5,480 nucleotides of DNA from the NCBI GenBank assembly GCA_020328135.1, contig JAIXNA010000047.1:1-5480 (forward strand), given 5' to 3'. This DNA comes from Candidatus Endomicrobiellum dinenymphae. Its GTDB lineage: Bacteria > Elusimicrobiota > Endomicrobiia > Endomicrobiales > Endomicrobiaceae. Below are positions 1-5,480 of this stretch, in pieces. A program made the translations under genes and the position numbers. The notes below the pieces were generated by a model. The model was not told the origin of the DNA. It saw only the letters and a program-made list of their open reading frames with translations, and made no database searches. Position 1 is the first letter of the stretch. Every line of letters begins with the position of its first letter.

Positions 1-774
1 CGTCCTCTTGCCTACAATTTCGGCAATGCTATTGTTGCGTTTATTAACCCGCTTGTTTGGACGATTGGTTATTCCTTTTACAATCCTAACATAAAAGCAG
101 TCGATCTTGTTATAAAAGTCGCTCCAAAGGCTAGTTTCACTAGCGCAGTGGTTGCGGGATTGGAAATGGGTTATAATGGTATTCGTTATATTCAGTGGCT
201 GCGCCACCTTGCAGCAGTGGCAAAAATGCGAGCAAAAGCAGCAGCAGCGGCGGCAAAAGTGATGGAGCAAGATGTAGAAGCTGCCATCGCCGCTCAACTA
301 GAAGGACCAAAAGAAGTAATCTTTCCAAGAAGACCTGAATACAGAGTGCCTGGAGCAATAGTAGCAGCTCCTAAAGAGCAGGTTTCATATGAGCAAGACG
401 ACTATTATAGAACAGACAAGATATGGCCGTGTGAACGATGTCATAAGAGACATCGTCCCCGGACAGAAACAGAACCGGACCCGTGTCAATCGTACGTAGA
501 TGAAATAGCGGATCATCGTGCAAAGCAGCTGTTCAACACAAAATTTGAACAATTCAATAGACAACGTAAGAGATCGAATGGTGATCTCGAAAAGCAGCAG
601 CAGCGGAAAAAGTCGCAAATGGCAAGAGATAAAATAGGAGAAAATTCTGTGGTGGACGAAGTGAAAATTATGAACCGTCACATGGAGGATCAGAACCGTC
701 GCTTAAAGATTAGTATAGAGGACAATAAAAGGTATATAAATGAGAATAATGAGTTTATAAGAAGATATACTTAG
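1..774 (+). CDS. Unrecognised protein, 3' part of a gene entering from the left; Ala-rich helix, Cys/His cluster, charged C-terminus
   Basis: The frame is open from base 1 to a TAG at 772-774, giving 257 visible residues with the start outside the window. A GTG at 148 is in frame but has no Shine-Dalgarno sequence and lies inside open frame, so I do not treat it as the start. Visible residues 3-26 are hydrophobic and could be a membrane segment. Residues about 77-100 form an Ala-rich helix with a run of six alanines. Residues 144-162 hold a Cys-x2-Cys-His pair, a further His at 151 and a Cys at 162, which could bind metal. From about residue 170 to the end the chain is rich in Lys, Arg, Glu, Gln and Asn and looks helical or coiled. 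I recognise no family. It converges on larE and is not part of that operon. No immunity-like gene follows, which argues weakly against a polymorphic toxin tail. That it is coding is fairly secure; its function is unknown. Confidence 0.6.
   Translation, partial: RPLAYNFGNAIVAFINPLVWTIGYSFYNPNIKAVDLVIKVAPKASFTSAVVAGLEMGYNGIRYIQWLRHLAAVAKMRAKAAAAAAKVMEQDVEAAIAAQLEGPKEVIFPRRPEYRVPGAIVAAPKEQVSYEQDDYYRTDKIWPCERCHKRHRPRTETEPDPCQSYVDEIADHRAKQLFNTKFEQFNRQRKRSNGDLEKQQQRKKSQMARDKIGENSVVDEVKIMNRHMEDQNRRLKISIEDNKRYINENNEFIRRYT
234..250 (+). repeat. First copy of a 17-bp exact repeat, CAG/GCA-rich
   Basis: The 17 bases AAAAGCAGCAGCAGCGG occur here and again at 590-606, both inside the unrecognised left gene. 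Here the reading frame turns the triplets into the alanine run. The pattern is a simple trinucleotide tract flanked by identical bases, so the match may be chance or slippage rather than a functional repeat. Confidence 0.6.
590..606 (+). repeat. Second copy of the 17-bp exact repeat, read in another frame
   Basis: This is an exact copy of bases 234-250, offset in frame so that it encodes three glutamines followed by arginine instead of alanines. It sits in the charged C-terminal part of the left gene. Confidence 0.6.
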
Positions 775-876
775 TGAAAGCGGAGTGGCGATTAGGACTG
801 ATCATCATCGCAAATGTGACGACTTATGTCGAAGTTGTTTAGCGAAGGTCAATATACAGAACACAGAGTAGCTTGA

Positions 877-1680
877 CTATAACGTCTCATTCATGCTGCC
901 AGCTCTATATCCCAAGATGTCTATCGCAATGTAGATGAATCCAATTTCTTTAAATTGCTTGTACACATTCTCTCTATTTTTGCGGCGCATTAAAACGCAA
1001 AGTCCTTTTTCGTCTGTTTCAATGCGAGCTAAATTGTTGTGATGACGTACTCTAACTTGCTTAAGTCCCGTATCCAAAAGTATTTGCTCTGCGCGGTCTA
1101 TCATAGATAAACGTTGCGGCGTGATTTCTTCTCCGTATGGAAACCTTGATGAAAGACATGCAAAAGATTGCTTATTCCATGTTGATAGTCCAAGTTTTTT
1201 GGAAAGTTTGCGAATTTCACTTTTGTTAAGCCCCGCATAGCGCAAAGGACTTTTTATGCCTTGTTCCGATACGGCCTGCAGACCGGGTCGATAATCGTTG
1301 TTATCATCTATATTTGAAGCTTCGGCAATATGTTGCATATCGTTCTTTTTAGCTATATTCCATATTTTTGAGAATAGTTCGTTTTTGCACAAATAGCATC
1401 TGTTTGTTGGATTATGCGCAAAGCCTTCAATACTTAGTTCTTCCGAACTACAAATGATGTGGCGTATGTTTTCTTTTTTACAAAAATCTATTGCTTCGTT
1501 TAATTCGCGTTGAGGAAAAGAACAAGATGTTGCAGTTACCGCAATAGCTTTATCGCCCAGCGTATCGTGGGCTGTTTTTAAGAGGAAAGTTGAATCCGCC
1601 CCTCCGGAAAACGCAACCACAAGACTATCTAGACTTAAGATATATTGCTTTAAATTTTCATATTTTTGTTTTATAGCCAT
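877..1680 (-). CDS. larE: LarE, ATP-dependent sacrificial sulfur transferase of NPN cofactor synthesis
   Basis: This 267-residue cytoplasmic protein belongs to the PP-loop ATP pyrophosphatase family. LarE adenylates the carboxylates of the LarB product and, in the Lactobacillus plantarum type, donates sulfur from its own cysteine, leaving dehydroalanine. The PP-loop SGGADS is at residues 25-30. Family signatures follow: RCYLCK at 94-99, [12 protein letters not shown] at 122-133, FACLSSR at 173-179 and the C-terminal GYRAGSMNE at 258-265. Cys175 in FACLSSR matches the sacrificial cysteine reported at position 176 of the L. plantarum enzyme. The length is normal for the family. The ATG at 1680 overlaps the larC end by 10 bp and is preceded by AAGAG seven bases upstream, so translation is probably coupled to larC. 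It is the last gene of the operon and ends in TAG. Motifs and context make the assignment firm. Whether it is single-turnover or iron-sulfur dependent is not proven. Confidence 0.95.
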   Translation of the reverse strand: MAIKQKYENLKQYILSLDSLVVAFSGGADSTFLLKTAHDTLGDKAIAVTATSCSFPQRELNEAIDFCKKENIRHIICSSEELSIEGFAHNPTNRCYLCKNELFSKIWNIAKKNDMQHIAEASNIDDNNDYRPGLQAVSEQGIKSPLRYAGLNKSEIRKLSKKLGLSTWNKQSFACLSSRFPYGEEITPQRLSMIDRAEQILLDTGLKQVRVRHHNNLARIETDEKGLCVLMRRKNRENVYKQFKEIGFIYIAIDILGYRAGSMNETL

Positions 1681-2921
1681 TTCTGTTCTCTTAAGTTTTT
1701 TATAACTTCGTCAAATGATATGCCATTTAAGTTAGCGGCTTTCGCAACATCGTCATATTCTGGTTTAGATTTTTTTATGTTATAACCCTCTCCTGTTTTT
1801 ATGCGTATTCTACCATATACAGTTTCTTGAGTTGTTGTATTACGTTTTAATGCGTATCTGTCGCAAATAAATTTTCTTACTCCAAAAGTAGTCGTATGTT
1901 GCAATATTAGTTCTGCAAAAAAATTAGATTTATTTTCATTGCACATACACGTTAATAAAATTGCAGGACGGTTCTTCTTCATTTGAATCGGTGTTGTAAA
2001 AACGTCTAACGCGCCTTCTTGTAACAGTAAGTCAACGGCAAAACCTATTGCTTCGCCCGTCATGTCGTCTAAATTGCATTGCAGTTGAACGATCCGTTCA
2101 TTTTGCATGGCGGCATTATTCTTTGTTTCTCCTAAGAACGCCCTGACGCAATTTGCTGCGTCAAAATCTTTTGAACCCATACCATAACCTATTTTTTGAA
2201 TACGCATTAGAGGCATTTGTTTAAAATGCGTTGCAAAATATTTTATAATTGCGGCTCCTGTTGGCGTACACAATTCGTCTTGAATATTACTGCAGTATAT
2301 AGGGACGTTTTTTAATATAAAAGCTGTGGCAGGCGTTGGCGCAGGCAGCGCGCCGTGCGCGCAATGCGCAAATCCGCCGCCAACATTGATTGGCGATACA
2401 ATTATTTCTTGAGGGGAAATTATTTCCATTAATATACATACGCTTACAATGTCAGCTATGGCATCCATATTTCCAACTTCGTGAAAATGTATTTGATTAA
2501 TAGTTTTTCCGTGAACAGCGGCTTCTGCTTCTGCAATTAGATGATATATATTTGAAGCGTTGGTTTTAACTTTATCGGAAATATTTAATTTAGCAATAAT
2601 GTTTCCAACTGTTTCAAGATTTATATGGTTGCGTTCATGCGCATGCTTGTAATCATCCACACTGCAGTGGACGCGATTATGTTTTGGCGCTACAATATTT
2701 TCGTCCTCTGAATTTTCTTCTATACCGCCAACCGTTACCTTTATACGAGCGCCTACGATACCGCATTTAACGTTTAATTCGGAAGATAATTTAACATTAT
2801 GAAGTCCGATGAAATTTATTTGTTTTAAGAAAGCTTCTTTATCGTTAAGCAACTCAAACAATGCGGCTGTTATCATGTCGCCTGCAGCTCCCATAGAACA
2901 TTCTAAAAAAAGCGTTTTCAT
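1671..2921 (-). CDS. larC: LarC, CTP-dependent nickel insertion enzyme (pyridinium-3,5-bisthiocarboxylate nickel chelatase)
   Basis: This 416-residue cytoplasmic protein inserts Ni(II) into pyridinium-3,5-bisthiocarboxylic acid mononucleotide, forming the carbon-nickel and sulfur-nickel bonds of NPN in a CTP-dependent reaction. Family landmarks run the full length: GAAGDM at 11-16, [10 protein letters not shown] at 145-154, TPTGAA at 219-224, GYGMGSKDF at 245-253, CNLDDMTGE at 282-290, MKKNRP at 314-319 and [11 protein letters not shown] at 386-396. A His-rich linker (His 81, 85, 93, 95 and 99) fits nickel handling. The N-terminal (LarC1-like) and C-terminal (LarC2-like) halves are in one uninterrupted frame; in L. 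plantarum they are joined by programmed frameshifting. The ATG at 2921 forms an ATGA overlap with the larB stop and has a good GGAG eight bases upstream (2930-2933). Its stop lies 10 bp inside larE. It was formerly annotated as DUF111. The assignment is firm. Confidence 0.95.
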   Translation of the reverse strand: MKTLFLECSMGAAGDMITAALFELLNDKEAFLKQINFIGLHNVKLSSELNVKCGIVGARIKVTVGGIEENSEDENIVAPKHNRVHCSVDDYKHAHERNHINLETVGNIIAKLNISDKVKTNASNIYHLIAEAEAAVHGKTINQIHFHEVGNMDAIADIVSVCILMEIISPQEIIVSPINVGGGFAHCAHGALPAPTPATAFILKNVPIYCSNIQDELCTPTGAAIIKYFATHFKQMPLMRIQKIGYGMGSKDFDAANCVRAFLGETKNNAAMQNERIVQLQCNLDDMTGEAIGFAVDLLLQEGALDVFTTPIQMKKNRPAILLTCMCNENKSNFFAELILQHTTTFGVRKFICDRYALKRNTTTQETVYGRIRIKTGEGYNIKKSKPEYDDVAKAANLNGISFDEVIKNLREQKWL

Positions 2922-3703
2922 TTAATGCTCTCCATTTTGTTTATGCGATTAGCAATATAGCCTGCCCCAAAACCATTGTCAATATTAACTACCGAAACGC
3001 CATTTGCGCAAGAGTTTAACATCGCAAGCAACGCTGACAAACCGCTAAAGTTAGAGCCGTAACCGACGCTTGTAGGCGCGGCTATAATAGGGCAGCTCAC
3101 AAGCCCTCCTATTACGCTTGCAAGCGCTCCATCCATACCTGCAACTGCCACTATCGCACGCGCTGTTGCAAGAGTATTATGTTTGGATAATAGTCTGTGA
3201 ATTCCAGAAACGCCTACGTCGTATAGACGCGTAACTTTGCTGCCTAGCGCTTCAGCTGTAATTGCCGCCTCTTCGCATATGGGCATATCGCTTGTGCCTG
3301 CAGATGCAACAACAACAGAGCCTACTTTTTTGACTGTTTTATCGCGGTTGACAACTGCAAGCTTTGCAATGGAATAGTATTCTAAATCTATTTTTTGTTC
3401 AATTAAGAAATCAATCGAGCGTTCTGAAATACGTGTAATAATAATGTTGTTTAAGCCATTAGCAAGCATATTGGAAAGAATGTCTCTAATTTGTTCAGAC
3501 GTTTTGTTTTGCCCGTAAATTATTTCGCCCGCGCCTTGCCGCAAACTTCTGTGATAGTCAATATTGGCGTAACCCAAATCTTCAAACGGAGCAACTTGCA
3601 TTTTTAATAAAGCGTCGCTGGGGGAAATCTGTCCATTTTGCACAAGTTCTAACAATTTTAAAATCTGCTCTTTTGCGTTTGCTTTATTCATTATTCTGTC
3701 CAT
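2918..3703 (-). CDS. larB: LarB, nicotinic acid adenine dinucleotide carboxylase/hydrolase of NPN cofactor synthesis
   Basis: This cytoplasmic protein is 261 residues long with a C-terminal domain related to PurE (AIR carboxylase). LarB carboxylates C5 of the pyridine ring of nicotinic acid adenine dinucleotide and cleaves the phosphoanhydride, giving pyridinium-3,5-dicarboxylate mononucleotide and AMP. Conserved stretches are [16 protein letters not shown] at 42-57 followed by [12 protein letters not shown] (61-72), [15 protein letters not shown] at 133-147, [11 protein letters not shown] at 162-172, [15 protein letters not shown] at 187-201, PTSVGYG at 210-216 and NSCANG to NIDNGFGAG at 230-248. 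Cys232 in NSCA fits the catalytic cysteine reported for L. plantarum LarB (Cys221). The ATG at 3703 has no clear Shine-Dalgarno. Met5 (3691) has a weak GGACAG upstream and is an alternative start giving 257 residues. It lies 17 bp after the PDGLE gene and overlaps larC by 4 bp. The assignment is firm; the start is less certain. Confidence 0.94.
   Translation of the reverse strand: MDRIMNKANAKEQILKLLELVQNGQISPSDALLKMQVAPFEDLGYANIDYHRSLRQGAGEIIYGQNKTSEQIRDILSNMLANGLNNIIITRISERSIDFLIEQKIDLEYYSIAKLAVVNRDKTVKKVGSVVVASAGTSDMPICEEAAITAEALGSKVTRLYDVGVSGIHRLLSKHNTLATARAIVAVAGMDGALASVIGGLVSCPIIAAPTSVGYGSNFSGLSALLAMLNSCANGVSVVNIDNGFGAGYIANRINKMESIK
2928..2933 (-). promoter_or_regulatory. Ribosome binding site of larC inside the larB 3' end
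   Basis: On the minus strand these bases read GGAGAG and lie just upstream of the larC ATG at 2921. This is among the strongest Shine-Dalgarno matches in the operon. With the ATGA stop/start overlap, it suggests larC is re-initiated by ribosomes finishing larB. Confidence 0.65.
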
Positions 3704-3720
3704 TTTACAAATTTACTTTT

Positions 3721-3984
3721 TTACTTTACAAAACGCTTAATAACTTTATAAAAAATGTAAATGATAAATAGTCCCGCTGTCCCGGCGCAGAAAGAAGACA
3801 TAAATTGATTGTGGATAAAAGGAAAAGAGTATCCCGTAAATAATGAAGATATTTCTTTTGCTTGACTTTCAAAACTATAACTTATTGCTATTGTTTCTAA
3901 TGTGTCTGGGCGTTTGGAAGCAAACAGACTTGCAAGCAAAACTACAAGTATAGGAATTGTAATGACAAATGGTTTTTTATTCAT
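3721..3984 (-). CDS. nikN: NikN/CbiN-like PDGLE-domain protein, small partner of the nickel S-component
   Basis: This small membrane protein is 87 residues from my chosen start. It has one N-terminal membrane segment (about residues 5-22), an outward loop and a second segment near the C-terminus (about 66-82). The loop begins RPDTLE (25-30), the position of the PDGLE signature in the family that accompanies CbiM/NikM in energy-coupling-factor cobalt and nickel transporters. These partners help metal load into the S-component. Here the family Gly is Thr. The ATG at 3990 would sit directly against the GAGAG at 3991-3995, too close for a ribosome site. The ATG at 3984 is six bases from it, so I start there. 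The gene then overlaps cbiM by 8 bp. Position directly after cbiM and before larB supports a nickel role. The family call rests on the loop motif, topology and context. CbiN proper is a less good match. Confidence 0.8.
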   Translation of the reverse strand: MNKKPFVITIPILVVLLASLFASKRPDTLETIAISYSFESQAKEISSLFTGYSFPFIHNQFMSSFCAGTAGLFIIYIFYKVIKRFVK

Positions 3985-4663
3985 CTGCATCTCTCGTTAA
4001 ATTTTTAAACATTTTAAGCAACGCTAAGGTTATACCAGTTTCCAACAAAGCTACGACGAGATGCATGCTCATCATATCTTCAAACGCTGTTAGAAATGAT
4101 ACTACGCCTGAAATGCTAAGCTCAATTAAACATGAAAGCGATCCGGCTAATACTGAAAATAGGCATGCGGCAAAAATTGCAAGATAATGATTTTTATTTA
4201 AAAATGTTTTGTACATGTAATATGAAAGAAAAGAACCTACAAAAGCCATGTTGAAAATATTTGCTCCAAGCGCAAGAATTCCTCCGTCCGAAAAGAATAA
4301 GGCCTGTATTATAAGTACCGATGACATTATTACAAAACCCTCAAGAGGACCGGCTAATACGGCTGCAAATACGCCGCCAATAAGATGGGCTGATGTTGCT
4401 GATTGTATAGGGATGTTAAACATTTGAAAAGCAAATACCCAGATAGCAATGGTTGCCAAATTTTGGAAATATTTACCTGCATTGTCAGAGAATCCAAAAG
4501 ATACGGAGTCTATGTTTGAGTTTCCGTTGTTTCCCATAAGCGCTCCTGTGAAAATGGTTACAGTTTTAAGAATTTTGCTTAAACAGTATCCAAGCATTCC
4601 CAATGCGCCAGCAATGAAACCTCCTGCTAAATTGTTGTTTAGAAATCCGTCTGGTATATGCAT
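3977..4663 (-). CDS. cbiM: CbiM/NikM-type S-component of an ECF nickel (cobalt) transporter
   Basis: This is a 228-residue polytopic membrane protein, the substrate-binding component of an energy-coupling-factor metal transporter. It starts MHIPDGF, the invariant N-terminus of CbiM/NikM, whose terminal amine and His2 coordinate the metal. A further His is at 93 in TSAHLIGG, and DGGILALGANIFNM at 126-139 is another family signature. Hydrophobic segments lie at about 12-31, 65-84, 93-124, 134-154, 160-182 and 202-219. The frame can be extended to a TTG at 4678, but that adds five residues ahead of MHIPDG, would bury the metal-binding N-terminus and would use up the Shine-Dalgarno AGGA (4670-4673). 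The ATG at 4663 is therefore the better start. The loop between the first two segments (about 45-64) is long, Asn/Ser/Gly-rich and unlike short-loop CbiM. CbiQ and CbiO genes are not adjacent. The lar neighbours argue for nickel. Confidence 0.92.
   Translation of the reverse strand: MHIPDGFLNNNLAGGFIAGALGMLGYCLSKILKTVTIFTGALMGNNGNSNIDSVSFGFSDNAGKYFQNLATIAIWVFAFQMFNIPIQSATSAHLIGGVFAAVLAGPLEGFVIMSSVLIIQALFFSDGGILALGANIFNMAFVGSFLSYYMYKTFLNKNHYLAIFAACLFSVLAGSLSCLIELSISGVVSFLTAFEDMMSMHLVVALLETGITLALLKMFKNLTRDADE
3991..3995 (-). promoter_or_regulatory. Ribosome binding site that decides the nikN start
   Basis: On the minus strand these bases read GAGAG. They are immediately adjacent to the ATG at 3990 but six bases from the ATG at 3984, so the second ATG is the likelier start of the PDGLE protein. 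The site lies inside the 3' end of cbiM, consistent with coupled translation. Confidence 0.6.
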
Positions 4664-4669
4664 AGCGTA

Positions 4670-4676
4670 TCCTCTC
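4670..4676 (-). promoter_or_regulatory. Ribosome binding site that fixes the cbiM start
   Basis: On the minus strand these bases read GAGAGGA and end six bases before the ATG at 4663. The spacing suits that ATG, and the site overlaps the codons that a TTG start at 4678 would translate. It therefore supports the shorter protein beginning MHIPDG. Confidence 0.75.
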
Positions 4677-4702
4677 AAAATTAATACATCGATGGAATAC
4701 AG

Positions 4703-5480
4703 TTACTTCTTTACTCCAATCAGGAAATAAATGCCTATTGTTGAAAATATAATGTGTGGAAGCCAGGCGGCAACAATTGGCGAAAGTATAAAATTTTCAC
4801 CCAGCGATCTTGTTATTGCTTGTGTTCCCCAAAAAGCAAATACTGCGCCTAAAGCCAGCGCAAAGCTTAATATTCTATTTAGTTTGCTTCCCAATCCCAT
4901 TACGAACGGCACGCCTATCATCATTACTACAACATGAGAAAAAGCAGATGCAAATCTCGTGTTTAAAATAATTATTGGTTTTATTGCCGTTTGACCAAAA
5001 GTTTTTAGCTGATTTATATATTTTTTAAATTCAGATATATTCATTGCGTCGTAACGTATGTCTTTTGTGTCTTTTATTGTCATATCTTCAGGCGCCATAG
5101 ACATATTTGAATTATAGTCCTTAAAATAAATTTCATGCCAAAAATCAGAGTCAAAATTCCTCATAACGCCATTTTCTAGAATCCACGCTCCGCTTTCCCA
5201 AGTCGCTTTTTCAGCTAAAACAAGGCGTTGTATTTCAAAATCTGGGCTATATTTTTCCATCACAACATTTTTCATTGTATTAGCCTGCGTATCTAAATGA
5301 CCTATTGTCATTCTAACATTGTTTGGAAGAGTAACTATTTGATTGTGGTAATCTGTTTTAATCGATATCTCCTCTTTTTTTATTTTTTCTTTTTTTATTA
5401 TTTCATTGTAAAAACTTGTTTTAGCTACAACAATTTCTCTTACTGCAAAATCTCCTATCCCTATAATAAATCCCATTACA
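4703..5480 (-). CDS. lptF/G: LptF/LptG-family lipopolysaccharide-export permease, C-terminal part; 5' end outside the window
   Basis: The frame is open to the right edge and ends with TAA at 4703-4705, giving 258 visible codons. LptF and LptG are inner-membrane subunits of the LptB2FG ABC transporter that extracts lipopolysaccharide and passes it to LptC. The family is usually about 350-400 residues, so the N-terminal membrane segments are missing here. What remains is a periplasmic beta-rich jellyroll-type domain (about residues 30-135, numbered from the Met at 5476), a linker of the type that ends before the membrane (MNISEFKKYINQLKTFG, 145-161), and three C-terminal membrane segments at about 177-194, 201-221 and 233-254. 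RFASAFSHVVVMMIGVPF (174-191) and PIVAAWLPHIIF (233-244) are family-like. I cannot tell LptF from LptG. It ends 39 bp before cbiM on the same strand, so read-through is possible. The functional link to lar is probably only positional. Confidence 0.88.
   Translation of the reverse strand, partial: VMGFIIGIGDFAVREIVVAKTSFYNEIIKKEKIKKEEISIKTDYHNQIVTLPNNVRMTIGHLDTQANTMKNVVMEKYSPDFEIQRLVLAEKATWESGAWILENGVMRNFDSDFWHEIYFKDYNSNMSMAPEDMTIKDTKDIRYDAMNISEFKKYINQLKTFGQTAIKPIIILNTRFASAFSHVVVMMIGVPFVMGLGSKLNRILSFALALGAVFAFWGTQAITRSLGENFILSPIVAAWLPHIIFSTIGIYFLIGVKK

Noticed and set aside
385..681. Minus-strand frame opposite the left gene
   Set aside because: Its residues are Leu/Phe/Arg-rich in the way antisense shadows are, with no motif and no ribosome site; the plus strand is the better coding choice.
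148..774. Left gene starting at GTG 148
   Set aside because: The frame is open to base 1, the upstream codons look like protein, and there is no ribosome site before the GTG. The true start is probably outside the window.
1..774. Rhs or contact-dependent toxin C-terminus
   Set aside because: No Rhs core ending, no recognisable toxin motif and no immunity gene downstream; larE follows on the opposite strand.
820..831. Possible terminator hairpin CGAC-TTAT-GTCG
   Set aside because: The stem is only four pairs, cannot be extended, and has no run of T on either strand.
1..876. Composition break suggesting horizontal transfer of the left gene
   Set aside because: A hand count gives about 42% GC for bases 1-780 against 31-34% in parts of larC and cbiM, but one larB stretch reaches about 51%, so base content alone does not separate the regions.
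3969..4187. Plus-strand frame opposite cbiM
   Set aside because: It is a shadow of the well-supported cbiM gene and shows no domain.
4664..4702. NikR operator or cobalamin riboswitch ahead of cbiM
   Set aside because: The 39-bp gap is too short for a cobalamin riboswitch, and the GTATGA-N16-TCATAC NikR pattern is absent.
4449..4937. Two plus-strand frames opposite cbiM and the permease gene
   Set aside because: Both lie antisense to recognised genes and show no independent sign of coding.

Overview
The window carries a compact minus-strand operon for the nickel-pincer nucleotide (NPN) cofactor. This is the nickel-containing prosthetic group first found in lactate racemase (LarA). Reading in the direction of transcription, from right to left, the order is: the 3' end of an LptF/LptG-family lipopolysaccharide-export permease (4703 to the right edge), cbiM/nikM (3977-4663), a small PDGLE/NikN-type membrane protein (3721-3984), larB (2918-3703), larC (1671-2921) and larE (877-1680). 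At the left, converging on larE, is the 3' part of an unrecognised plus-strand gene (1-774).

The genes form a pathway. The CbiM-type S-component and its small PDGLE partner would bring metal into the cell, and the lar context argues for nickel rather than cobalt. LarB carboxylates and cleaves nicotinic acid adenine dinucleotide. LarE converts the two carboxylates to thiocarboxylates. LarC inserts nickel using CTP. Junctions are tight: 8-bp overlap cbiM/nikN, 17-bp gap nikN/larB, 4-bp ATGA overlap larB/larC and 10-bp overlap larC/larE. Transcription as one unit and translational coupling are therefore likely. The permease gene ends only 39 bp upstream of cbiM with no visible terminator, so the operon may read through from it. 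No LarA-type racemase or epimerase and no CbiQ/CbiO energising module lie inside the window.

The LptF/LptG protein points to a Gram-negative bacterium with an outer membrane. Most of the lar/cbi DNA is AT-rich (about 31-34% GC in sampled 120-base stretches, rising to about 51% in a conserved part of larB). An anaerobic or host-associated lineage is plausible, for instance an Elusimicrobia-like one, but that is only a guess and cannot be settled from this window.

The known part is a well-defined cofactor system in an unusual minimal form. The undescribed part is the left gene: at least 257 residues with a hydrophobic stretch, an Ala-rich helix, a Cys/His cluster and a charged, probably coiled C-terminus. 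I cannot assign it to a family. I saw no RNA genes, CRISPR arrays, insertion sequences or convincing intrinsic terminators.
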